From Pelecanus crispus (taxonomy: Eukaryota > Chordata > Aves > Pelecaniformes > Pelecanidae), in contig NC_134643.1 in assembly GCF_030463565.1 (NCBI RefSeq), forward strand, positions 126,958,309 to 127,022,308: a stretch of DNA of 64,000 nucleotides. Reading direction: 5' to 3'. Below the pieces are notes generated by a model. That model searched no databases, was not told where the DNA came from, and saw only the letters and a list, made by a program, of their open reading frames with translations. The stretch's first letter is position 1. Every line of letters starts with the position of its first letter. This document shows, one piece after another, positions 1-30,700 of the stretch. The translations under genes were made by a program, and so were the position numbers.

Positions 1-3000
1 CTGATGTTTTGGTGCCTGGCATGCTGTTTTATAGAGATTTACATAACCAAGGTCATTTCTCTGAGGCAAGGTGCAAGAATGCATTACAATTGTAAATTCC
101 CTTAATTGTCCTAAAGCAGGGCTCAGAGCTTAGGCAATGGAAAATCCTATTGTTCTAGTCCCTGAGAGACGTGTGAATAGAATAGAAATATATGGATATG
201 TGGATTCTAAAGCTAACGTGGAAAAATGATTCATAAAAAAGGTTTATTCACTTGTGATACACAAATGATGGTGGAAGTCATGAACCAATGACCTGTGAGT
301 TTAGATGTAGGTTTTATTTGGTAGACAGTTACCTTAAACATGTTTATTATTTCTAGTGTGACTTTGCCGCCTCGGCTTTATAGAGGTACAGTTCAGACCA
401 GTATACAGTTAAGAAAGTTCCCATTATTAAAGCAATATATTTTTTTCACTCTGTTTGTCAGGAAAGCTGTTTCTGTCCTACGCATTTTCTGGTAGTTAAA
501 AGATGCCTCTTTTTCTTCCCAGATGTCAGTACCTGTAATTAACTTAAGCCGGTTTGAACTCAGTGGGGAGATTAGGAAAGAAATGTCCATTTAAATAATC
601 CCCATCAAGAGTTTTTTTAAATTCAGATTACTTTAAATAATTATCAATTGATACAGGTAATCCCTCTCATCTGAGAATTTACAAACTCTTACTTAAACAT
701 TAACAAACCCTGTCCATTAACACTGAGAGGAAAGCATTCTATACTCACGTAATGAGTGGGGAACACGGTGCCCTGGCTGGTTAATAGCAGAATTAGAAAT
801 ACATGGAAAACACCTCCCTGATGATATGCCAATTTACAGAAACAGCCTGGCTTTGAACTAACTTTGATTTAGGTGAAAAGTCCCAAGTATCTTCATCTTA
901 TCATTGGGAAGTGATTTAATTTTTGTTTTATACTAAAATAAAGCAAACAGGCAATCCAGTTTGGAATGAAATGGTTTGAATGACCCAGCATGCTGTGCGT
1001 AAGGGGTCATTTGATTTAACTTACAGTTAAGTAAGTCCTATTTGTGTTTCAGAATGGAAAAGAAAAGGGGTCTCAAGAGACAGATTCCTGGCTGGCACAA
1101 ACTGCTGGAAGGTCCCCAGCTGCTGAAGGGGCTGTCCCACCTCCCTGCCCTGCTTGCAAACCGTGCCGTCTTGTCCTGGCAGTGGCAGTCCTGCAGCCCA
1201 TACAGCTGGAAGCAAACCTGCTTTGTTCTTAATTTCCCAGGAACCGTTTCCAGGTGGATGGGCTTGCTGTCCTCACTGGTTGTGTACGTGCACTTGAAAG
1301 CTGGCTTGGGGAAAGTGATGGGAAGGTGTCCTGGGAAGAAAGGGCAGAAGGACACTGCCCGCTTCAGTAACAACATCATCTTCTGTTGCTGTAAGCTGCT
1401 TCTGAAACTATATGCTCCAAATAGCCCCAAACCCACAAATGGGGCCACCACCTTGCAATAGCTACTAGTCACTCTGCCCATCTCCTGGTATGTGTATGGC
1501 TATCACGTTTACGTGCACAAAGTGGATGGCTGTGTGACTCCCGAGTTGTAGAATGAAACTGTAAATCACCAGGAACTGATTTACATGCACAGTTATGTTA
1601 TTTATGTGCAAAGAAGAGGAACCTGCACCGCTTTTCATGTGCAAATAGACTATGCAGTTGTGTTTCTGTGCTCCACGAAGTAGCACAACAAATGCACGAC
1701 ACTTACTGTTGCCAGCCTGCTGGTCTTCTGTAAGTGCATACTGGCTTCTGGGGTTTAGGAAGGTGCTCACTCAGTGCAGGGGGGGACAGAGGAAGTAAAG
1801 CACGAGGAGACCAAGAGAGACTCCATGGGATGGCAATACAGGGTAGCTTTCTCCAGGAACTTCACGTAAATCTCCGTGCTGCCACTCCTTGCTTACCCCT
1901 GCCCCATGGGCATACAACTCTGTTAGGTGAAGCAGGCCGGCATAGTGTCTACTAGTAAACGTGTAGATGTTTTGCTATGACAGTGGCTTCTTCTCAGAGT
2001 TGAGAGCAAGGGTTGAGATGTGGAGAGTGAAGAATAGTTAGAGAAGGACTGGGTGCGAGGACTTCTTGTTGATATATTTACATCTAGGTATATGGAAAAA
2101 GCTTTTTGCTGGTGTAAAAATGATAAAGAAATATGTTTCCTAGCTAATGTTTTATTACATCTACAAATGTTTCTAGTGTAAATCTGGCCTTGGGTTGTTA
2201 TCTGTGTCTGTGTGTGTTCCTGATCTTCTGCTTCACTGTGGAGTTTCTGCCAGCATTCCCCAGCTGTTCAGTTTTCTGATATAAATCTAAAGAGTCTACA
2301 AATCAAATGTCTGCCAGATATCATGGGGATGTTTTCCATGTCCAGATGGACTTCTGCAAGCTCTTTCTCTCATCGATAAGTCACTTACTTTCCATTTAAT
2401 GTATGTGACCTGTTCAGTCTGTTTTTCCCTTACTTGCATTGTTGCACAGTAGGTAATCCAGAGAATGGTCTTTACCTGTTGAGGTGTGGGTATGGTGCAT
2501 ATCGGGGGCAGCAGCAAAGTCATGGATTTGCTAGGAGCATTTTTCCATGATAGGAGGACTCTCTGCTGCCTCAAGGGGGAAGGTGTGGATGTGGCATTTT
2601 GATTCCCCTTCCCTTATTTGGGTTTTGTGTTGGAGGATTCCATGGACTTTAGCATAATTTTTTTGATTGAAACAAGAGGAAATGAGATGAGGATTAAGCC
2701 TATAAATTTTAGAATAGGAGAATGCAATGGAGTTTCTTTAATGGAACAGTGTCGGTATACGGTGCCAAGAAATTGCTGCGGTTTCTTCTCATGATTTAAC
2801 AAACAATTTGACTGATGGTACTGTGAATGAACAAATTTGTTTATTTAAATTTAAATTGCTGTTTACAAAGTATGTTGCTTGTTGAAGGTATTAAAGTAAG
2901 GCAGGTTAGTAATATAGTACTTGCCAGAGGTGTCCTGTGTATTTCCAGCTGGATGTTTCTGAGCAGGAATACATCACATCCCATCTAAAAAAGTACCACA

Positions 3001-5409
3001 AAAAGATGTAGAAATGTTGTCCTTTTTAATAAAGAAATGGTGCACTTCTACCTGGCTGCAGGTATGGAGTGTGGAAAGAGCAGGTTATGATGACTTTGCT
3101 TTTGACATTTAAGTGCTAAATGCTGATGATTTTGTGGCTTGGTTTTCAGTAGTTTATAGTTTTGCCAAACTTGACCTGTTTGAGTTGAAATTTCTTATAT
3201 TACCTCTTTGCTATAGTGAATTTTCTGAGAAACCTTTGAGCAATTTCAGGCCAGTGGTACTTGCAGGGTACCAACAGCTATTTCCTACCTTCAGAAGAGA
3301 TTGTGATGAAAGAAAAACAGTTCAGATATATTAGGAAGGGCAAATCCTGTTCTAATTGCAGCGAGCAGGGAAACCCTGCTGTGCTCACCTGGGACCTGAG
3401 TTGGGCTCTTGGTGCCTATTGATGGATGCAGAATTAGGCTACAATGCCTAGAATTTTCTAGGAGTCTGTGTGACATTTCTCTGAGTAACAAGTGAGTATA
3501 TTACTGGCAATGAAATGCAAATGAATGAAGCATCTTAGTAAAAAATGTAGAGACAGTATTTACCTGAGGAAATTCACTTTAAGGGTAGGAGTTCTAGTTA
3601 TGATTTTTTGGTGCTGATTCAGACACATTTTGAAACATGTGCTCCTACCCTGAGTATGGGGAGGGGGTGCCTTACTTCTTTCCAGGTTAATCATAATTTT
3701 TGTGAGAGTGATAAAACCAAACCGCCCCAGAAATCCTTGCAGAATCCACGAGGAAGCAGATAAAACCATTGACACGTTTCTCCCTTGCTGAATCCATTAG
3801 CAAAAATTTTGGTGACTTGAACAGTGAGAGCTCCCCTAGCGTCTTCATCAATACAAGAGGTCACCCTCGATCAACTCATTAAACAAGGGGCTGTGGGCTT
3901 TGTGCTGCAGCCAGGCAGCGAGCAAAATCCACCTCTTGAATGGGGGGCTGCTCAGGCCAGTCACGTGTTTCTGGCTGCGAACCTGGTCTAATATCACAGT
4001 GCCTGGAGTTTGCTTTCAATGGGAAATCCTACCACAGAAAACGAAACACATTTCACTTCTCGTGAGAAGCAGTTGAACTCTGGATTGTAATGTGAGGTGA
4101 CGTTAAGAGCAAAAAATCCTGCATCACTTGAATTTTCTCTTTCAGTTTTGATTTCTTACTTTTTGTATTCTGTTTTTAGTGGGTTGGACTGAGAAAGTTG
4201 CTGAGTGCTTGTTCTGGTTGGTGATGGTGTATTATGTATCCGGTTGACAAATTTGTATTTTAAGTAGTTCTTGAAAACTGGTATTTGGATTCCCATGGGC
4301 ATTGGCCCATAAATAGATTTTTAAGGGTGAGCTCTCCGTAACTCCAGGAGGGGACATTGGAAAACTGAAAGGATCCAAACTATTTTCCATTGGAAATCAA
4401 AACAGTTTTAAGAGAAATAACTGAAAGTCATGATGCTAAACTTGGTCTTGATGTAAGTCCAGTCCAAAAGGAGACAGCAGCTGTGGTGCTTGAATGGAGT
4501 GGCCTGTAATGTGCATCCGTATTGGGGTGAGTGCACTTTGAGGTTCAGCCTTTCATTAAACTCCGGGGTACCAAAACTCCTTGCTGCACGGATCATGAAC
4601 CAGTCGCCTAAGGAAAACGAGGTGGGCCAGGTAAACCGGGATTGAAGGTGGTCAGAAATTCATAATATACAGCAGAAGGATATGAAGGAGTCCCTGTATT
4701 GTAAGAATACAATCCCCTCCAAATGCCTAATCTGTTTCTCGTGAAAGACATGTGGCCCAATATAGAAGTTTTAGGTCAACTGATTCAGTTAAAGATTAGC
4801 CTCAGTATTCTGAAAGAGAAGACTGTGGTTACTTACGGACTTTTAATTCCTTATAAAGGATTATACTGGGCACCATGCTGCTGCTACAGTGTGAAATCTT
4901 TTTGCTGCTTTGCTAAATTAACCTTTGTAATAGAAAGGCTTCTTATGTGCTTCCAGTCAAAAGAAGAGATGGTTTTGAGTTTGTAGCAAATTAAAATGCC
5001 AATGATTGGGATCCTGATCTAAAATTCATCGTTTTTTCTATTTCTTCTTAAATCATGTTCCTTTACTGTTTTGCAAATGAGTTGCAGAGTTGTGTCCTGC
5101 TCTGATTTAACACTGTGTGCAGGATACTTAAAATGGAAATCACTGTCATGGGGCAGAAACAAGTGCGGGTAATGAGGGGGAAGATACTGCAATTAAAGGT
5201 AAATTGATTATGATTTGTGAAACTATGTTTGGAAAAGTGACTTTAATGGATGTAATGTCAAATCTCACAGTTATATGTAGTGAGAGGAAAAGCTTCAGTT
5301 TTAGGTAATGATATGTATGTTGATACATGTTTTCAGACCATGAGTGTGTATTTTAAGTTGTACCTCCCTCAGTATTCTTGGCAGTACACATTCTTTGTGC
5401 TCCGCTATA

Positions 5410-6930
5410 ATCATAGAATCATAGAATTGTTTAGGTTGGAAAAGACCTTTAAGATCATCCAGTTCAACCATTAACCTACACTACCAAGTCCACTCTAAAC
5501 CAATCAAGGGTAGACTAGACTAAACCATGTCCCGAAGTGCCACATCTACCCGTTTTTTGAACACTTCCAGGGATGGGGACTCCACCACCTCTCTGGGCAG
5601 CCTGTTCCAATGCTTGACCACCCTTTCCGTAAAGAAATTTTTCCTAATTTCCAACCTAAACCTCCCCTGGCGCAGCTTGAGCCCATTTCCTCTCGTCCTA
5701 TCGCTAACTACATGGGAGAAGAGACCAACACCTACCTCACTACAACCTCCTTTCAGGTAGTTGTAGAGAGCGAGAAGGTCTCCCCTCAGCCTCCTCTTCT
5801 CCAGACTAAACAACCCCAGTTCCCTCAGCCGCTCCTCATAAGGCCTGTGCTCCAGACCCTTCACCAGCTTCGTTGCCCTTCTCTGAACATGCTCCAGCAC
5901 CTCAATGTCTTTCTTGTATTGAGGGGCCCAAAACTGGACACAGTATTCCAGGTGCGGCCTCACCAGTGCCGAGTACAGGGGGACAATCACCTCCCTGCTC
6001 CTGCTGGCTACACTATTCCTGACACAAGCCAGGATGCTCTTGGCCTTCTTGGCCTCCTGGGCACACTGCTGGCTCATGTTCAGCCAGCTGTCTACCAACA
6101 CCCCCAGGTCCTTTTCGGCCGGGCAGCTTTCCAGCCACTCTTCCCCAAGCCTGTAGCGTTGCATGGGGTTCTTGTGCCCGAAGTGCAGGACCCGACACTT
6201 GGCCTTGTTAAACCTCATACAGTTGGCCTCGGCCCATCGATCAAGTCTGTCCAGGTCCCTCTGCAGGGCCATCCTACCCTCGAGCAGATCGACACTCCCA
6301 CCCAATTTGGTGTCGTCTGCAAACTTACTGAAGGTGCACTCAATCACCTCATCCAGATAATCGATAAAGATATTAAACAAGGCTGGCCCCAAAACAGAGC
6401 CCTGGGGAACACCACTCGTGACCGGCTGCCAACTGGACTAAACTCCATTTACAACTACTCTCTGGGCTCGGCCACCCAACCAATTTTTTACCCAGCAAAG
6501 ACTACGCCCATCCAAGCCATGAGCTGCCAGCTTCCCAAGGAGAATATTGTGGGAGACTGTGTCAAAGGCTTTGCTAAAGTCCAGGTAAATGACATCCACA
6601 GCCTTTCCATCATCTACCAGGCGGGTCACCAGGTCGTAAAAGGAGATCAGGTTGGTCAAGCAGGACCTGCCTTTCATGAACCCATGCTGGCTGGGCCTGA
6701 TCCCCTGGTTGACCTGCACTTGCCTGTTGAGTTTACTCAAGATGAACCTCTCCATAATCTTTCCCGGCACTGAGGTCAGGCTGACAGGCCTGTAGTTTCC
6801 CAGGTCCTCCTTCCGGCCCTTCTTGTAGATGGGCGTCACATTGGCAAGCCTCCAGTCATCACGGACCTCCCCTGTTAACCAGGACTTCTGATAGATGATG
6901 GAAAGTGGCTTGGAGATGATGGAAAGTTTG
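5410..6930 (-). mobile_element. CR1 LINE, 5'-truncated, minus strand
   Basis: The plus-strand left end shows the CR1 3' terminal repeat (two TCATAGAA-type units at 5411-5427), then the typical GTTGGAAAAGACC and AAGATCATCCAG blocks read in reverse. The body encodes the C-terminal half of the CR1 reverse transcriptase on the minus strand. Homology ends at about 6930, inside the polymerase region, as expected from incomplete target-primed reverse transcription. The element lies in an ABCG1 intron, antisense to the gene. Comparison with the copy at 10446-10790 shows high identity, so the insertion is relatively young for a CR1. Confidence 0.95.
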
Positions 6931-6935
6931 TACAA
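5520..6935 (-). pseudogene. CR1 ORF2 reverse transcriptase fragment with one nonsense codon
   Basis: Reading from 6935 down to 5520, one frame covers the polymerase palm to the C-terminus. The segment 6935-6438 carries the first catalytic-aspartate motif (YLDFSKAFD); the segment below 6438 carries FADD, the CR1 form of the YxDD motif, at about residue 26 of the downstream ORF. The frame is broken only by TAG at 6440-6438, between the conserved VVVNGV and SSW blocks; no frameshift is seen. The endonuclease domain and ORF1 are missing through 5' truncation, so the copy cannot move by itself. It would have encoded the reverse transcriptase that copies LINE RNA at a nicked target. Confidence 0.9.
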
Positions 6936-9305
6936 TGTTTACTGTCCTAATCTTGAAACTCATTGTGAGCTGACTATTACAAAACTCTGACAAGAAGCCT
7001 TTACCCTGGAAATCTGGGTCAAAACAAGCCCATACAATAGAAATTATTGTAATGGAGTTGCCATGTGATGTTCTGTCATGTTGAACTGCTTTGCGGGGCA
7101 GGCAGGGAATAGAGACAGACACCAATGAGTACTTTACCCCATGCACTACATGTGGGACCCAGTGAAAGAAATCCTATCCCAGTGGAAGTTAATGGCAGGC
7201 CAACTTGGCCAGCTTTTGAGCAGCATGAGAAGAAGTTCCCAGCTGCATATAACTTGTAAGTGTGGTGAGTGCGTGCGTCATGCAAATAATTGGTGGTGAA
7301 GTCCAATGTTTGAGTCCCTTACAAATTTAATAGGCTTGGGAGTTAGTTGGTTCTCATTACACTAAAGGGATCGTATGAAGGACTTTGTCTCTATAGATCC
7401 CGTTTAGTAAATATTGACATGTTTGAAAGGTCTGATCTCTTCCTTGCACTTTTCCTTCAAATGCTGATTTGGATGGTGACATTGGCGTGAGGGACAAGCT
7501 TGTTGACCTTCTTGGAGTGCCATGGATTTCTGTCTTTGGAGAGAAAAAGCTGTTCTTTTTGATAGACTGTCTTTGCTTTTGTTCTTAGGACTTGTGCCAT
7601 GAACAGGCAATGTGTTGTTTTCATGCCCATGATATCTCATAGCTTCCAAACAAGTTGTTTCATTCAGGTCCAGGACAAGATTTTAGAGTGAAATATTACT
7701 GGCCTGTTTAAAAAAAGGCACTCGAGAAAACTATTACTTTGATACATTTGGTCAATTACACTTTCTAGGACATTTGCCATGAAAACAGTAGGATCAAATC
7801 TATCTAGAGAGAGTGTGTGTGGCTACTGCTTTCCTCCTGGGCTGAGAAATGCTCAGAGAAGAGTATTTGCTGTGGGTTTTGGATAGCCCATGGCAGCATG
7901 ACCTGAATGTTTTTGGTGCAAAAGTTTGCTCTCTGTGGTACTGAAAGAGTGTGAATTGAGACTAGAGAAGAGAAGAAAAATTAAAGAGAATGCTAATCAG
8001 GGGTGAAAGGAAAACAAAAAAATTATGGAGTTAGGAAGAAAGAGAAATCAGAAGATAATCCACCATTCATTTTCTAGGAGCTTGCAGACAACATGATTTT
8101 TTTACAGCATTTCAATGTTCCAGCTACAACCTATGCTAATGATAATCACAGGACTGGGACAGTTTACATGTGGAATATAAATGCTGCCTGCATATGCACC
8201 AGTATGGCAAAATAGATTGCCAAATCCCAGCACTGCATGTAAATGGATCTTCTACGCTTCTGTTTTGGTTTTAATTTAATTACAGAAACATTTTCAACAT
8301 ATGAGATTGCTTTTTGACACAATACTTAACATGTTTTTATTATTAAAAGCTTTAACTAAAAGCACTGGTAATTAAAATAAAGTAAGCAAGCAAAAAAATA
8401 AAAGGGAAGGAGATTCTGAAAAGTTTAAATGCCCATCAGGGCTCTCTCCACTCTCCCCACCCAGTCCTTATGCCTTAAAATGGGAATCATGCAGGATAAG
8501 ATAGATGCAACTAAGTCTGAATCTGGAATTCTCACTGGAGTCCAGTTTGCTTACACCTAGACTAACATGGAGTTTAGGGTTTAAATTAAGGTTTATTGAC
8601 AAAGGTAATTTACTCAGGAATAAGGTGAGATATTTGAGGTTGGTGGTGTGGTTATTCTAGAACAGCTTTGTCCAAGGACATTATTATTGTGGCATGATCT
8701 TCTGAAGTGGATTAATCTAAATGAGAAAAAAACCCTACATGTTCTTAATCTGGAATAGATATTTCTGTAGGAATTATTTTTACGAGTTATTGTGGTCAGT
8801 CTCCCTGTCTAGACAAGCGTTTAGAGTTCCTATCATAAGAGAGTCCTTATAGTAAGAGAATGAAGCAGGTTTCTTTTCCTGTATGTCTCATTTTGCTGTG
8901 TTTCTTGTCATACCTCTTTTAGCAGGGAATGAACAAAAGCTTAGGGCTTTGTCTTTGAGATCATGGCTATTACTTTCCAAGAGGTGTTGTTTTGGTGAGA
9001 GGGCAGAATTTTGGCATTGAAGCTGCAGTGATTGGAGAGCAGTCTGCTCCAAGGCTGTGGAGTTATGTTAGCTGTGGGGTGTTAGATATTTTGACGGAGA
9101 CATCAGCATCCTAGTAAAATACTCTGAGAAGACACTTAGAAAATGGTAGCAAGGCTTCTTGGCCCTGTTTGAAAATTTTCCTAGTATGAATCAAGAGTGC
9201 GTGATCCTGTAATCCCACCATACTACTTGTGCAGTGGGAGGAGTCTGCCGCTCCCACTCAGAATTTATTTGACTTTTGATAGTTATTGCAGTGTGCTGAT
9301 CTTAG

Positions 9306-27496
<18,191 letters not shown>

Positions 27497-27778
27497 AAGA
27501 AAAACAGCTAAAATGATGCAGTAGGATGATCTTTAGACATGCTGTAGAGGGCACTTGACATTGTCTCACTGTGGCAGGCCAGTCTCCAGTGCCCAGCTAG
27601 ATGCTGTTATGACCTAGCCCATAGAGAACCACAATGGGATAGTGGACATATAGTGTTAAGCCAATCAGTCCAGTTGGGTTGGGTCATGTTTTCATTACAC
27701 TTTCTAGCTTTAACTAGGAAGAAGAAATAGAAGGGAATTTTACACCAGAGAATATCAATACTGAGGCAATGCAACTGT

Positions 27779-27784
27779 AATAAA
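27779..27784 (+). terminator. ABCG1: Candidate proximal ABCG1 polyadenylation signal
   Basis: AATAAA 283 nt after the ABCG1 stop, followed about 35 nt later by a G/U-rich GGTTTTGTG. The signal and downstream element are seen; use of the site is inferred. Confidence 0.5.
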
Positions 27785-30700
27785 AAGCCTGGCTGCAGGA
27801 ACTTTCCTTATGAAAAACGGTTTTGTGATAAGGAATACTAATCCTGGTAGCCAGAATAGTATAATGTCATCTCCAGGTGACAAGATAATGAGATGCAAAA
27901 TGGGGAATGCAAACAAAATAGGATTCTCTCATCTTTTTAAATTCAGAGTTTCATCTTTGCAGTTTCCTATGTATTATTTCGCAATTCTGTTCCACAGAAT
28001 CACCCCTTCTGGCCAAAAGTCTGTAAATGTATTAATTAATAAGGTAAAGAGATCTTTTTAATATGGATACTTTTTTTAAAGCAAACCTAAAGTGATTCCA
28101 GTCATTATTTTTGTTTCTGTCTAAATTTAGAATTCTGGTGCTTTACTTGTCGAGCTGGTCTCATATCTGAAAATTGTAACGATAGGAGGAAAAGGCAGAT
28201 TCTGAGTCTGCACTCAACCTGTGGTTCATACTTAGAAGCAACAATAAGATAGCACAGGCAGTCCGACTTGTTCAAGCTGTTGCTGAATGACTGAAAAAAT
28301 GTTCTTTTGCAGTGTCTTTTGAATCCTTAGTATCTGTGATATTTTACATACTAACTCTGCTCATTATGTGTTTGATCTACCTCCTGCAAATGAAAAAATC
28401 AAAACACTCCAAGGCTTGTTTTTTTTTTAAATTGTGAAAGCAGAATCTATCCCTAAACCTTGACCTATTGTTAAAGCCTGATGGAGTGTGAGAGCTATCC
28501 ACAGCTCAAAGCTTGGGGTATTGTGTTAAAATACTTGTGACTGTCTCATATGGCAGTGTTGATTATATCTGCCACACAGGACATGTAGGACTCTCCTCAA
28601 AATACACAAATGACCTTGAAATACTGCAGGTCTAATTATTCCAAGCAGTTTTGTTCTCATCCCGAAGTCTACATGTGCGATGTGGGAATTAATAGCTAAT
28701 TGTTCTAAACATAATGAAACCGTTACAAGAAGTATGCATTTGTTTTGCATATCTGACCTTTGTAAACTTGGCAGGGGGAATTCTGGTTCCAAGTTGATGT
28801 GAATTTTGTCACTGATTTTCATGGGTTTGGATTTTCAACCCAAAACGAAATTGTGGGGCCCATACTCATGTTGGACACCTTGGTGAACATCTGTGCACAT
28901 TCCACTACCTTCTGCCATTACTGTGCATTTACCTTAGTGTCACAGACCTCCGAGTCAGACCTACAAATTCTATAAATGCGTTATTCCTATCAGGATGCTG
29001 AAGTCGTGTAGATTGGAAGCAGCTCAATGTCAGCAAACCATTCAGGAGCTCAGCAGCTCATGACTGTAGAGTAGATGAAGAGAGACCTTGCGCATCTGCT
29101 GGTCACCAGCAGCCACAATTCACAGACTGTTTTCGAGGACTCCGTGGCTACATCTAGTACTAGTAAACTAAATAGTGCCAGAGACAGCTCTGTTAGTCCT
29201 CAGACAGCTGGAGCTAATAGGAATGGTCCCTGTACTGTACTAACTTCTAAACAGAGCCCAAACATTGTCTGGAATAGCTCCAGCTGTGCTGGGCTGCAGC
29301 TCTGCCATTTAGCACTGAGGACAATTATTTCCCAGTTTTCCTGGCCTGCCGTGTGTATCTGTTAAACTCAGGATTCTTGAATTAAGACTGTGTTCTGGAA
29401 ACTTTAAGTCAATTCACATGTTTTAGGAAGTTTAGCTGAACTTTTCCTGAAAATAAGGTTTACCTGTGAAAGCAAGGTCAATCTTTACTGTAGAAGAAAA
29501 AAAAAAAAATCCTTACACAACCTCTTTGCATAGTTTTGTTGCTGTTTTTTCACAAAATGTCCTGGAGCCAGTAGAGCTTTTATACAGCTCTGCAGCTTCT
29601 TCAGACATAATCGCAAGCATGTATGGCCTATATGGCTGTCAGGTATGAGAAATTAAGCATTTTGGCTATTCTAAATAATACTCATAACTGTGAACAGTTT
29701 TTAAATAAGTCACAAGCTGAAATCCCTTGGCACAACATCCCTTGATTATTTCAAGAATCTTAAAATATTTGTGAATATTACGTGTGGTTCAAATGCTGTT
29801 TGCAAGCAGACAAAAGACTACCTTTGCCAAATTAGTCTTTTGTTGCGCACTGCTGGTCCAGCTGTAGGCTAGCTGAGTATGAGTGTGTGACATCCATGGC
29901 ATTAAATGCCTTTAGGGTTCATGTTTTGTTTTGCCAACACCATTTACTAAATACCACATTGAAAATCACTTGCAATTTACCAAATGAAGTAACTTTGCTG
30001 ACATTTCAACACTGTTAACTTACACAATGACAATGCTGTCTTCTCCCATCTAGACCAATTTAGCAGTATGAGTTCCTTGTCCTTGGATACTGTCTTGTTA
30101 TCTGTGCCTATTCCTCTGTTTGTAGACTTTCTTATTTTGCCTCTTTAGTCTGCAACATGTCCTCCTGTACTGTAACTTTGTATTGTATTGTGGTAGTCAA
30201 AAGTCTGGTCCTCCACAGGTGTTCCTAAGAAAATGCATGTTCTGGAATATATTTTGTGTCACTCCTTTTTTTGTTAGATATGCTTTTTCCCAGCCATCTG
30301 CTGGCAGCATTTAGCTGAAAGTTGCTATTCTAAGGAACGCTTTCAGACTGTAGTATCCCACTAAAGAAAGAAATTAATTCTGTTGAAACTCAGTGCTACA
30401 CATAAATGAGTTAATAATTCTTTCCCTCCTTAGCTCTAAAATTAACTAATGATACCTCCTTTGCCACTACCGTGTGACAGAAGTATTTAAAGTCCATCCC
30501 AATTATGTTTTCATATACTTCAAAGATTTTTAACGTAGTCTCAAGTTGGCTTTTTTCTATTTATGTGGAAATAAATTCTAACAGGCTGGTATAAAATGCA
30601 TTCCCAGGTTAATGGACTGAGCATGCATGTGCTGCAGTGTTAAGCAAGCACATTGTGAAGCTCTGGAGGCTTCATGTGGAAGAATAATGAGGCCAGCAAG

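Noticed and set aside
1038..1481. Facing ORFs of 147 (minus) and 139 (plus) codons inside the ABCG1 intron
   Set aside because: Both strands are open in a GC-richer patch, neither resembles the missing ABCG1 N-terminal exon, and no other family fits.
5610..6773. 387-codon plus-strand ORF
   Set aside because: It is the antisense shadow of the CR1 reverse transcriptase and has no independent protein features.
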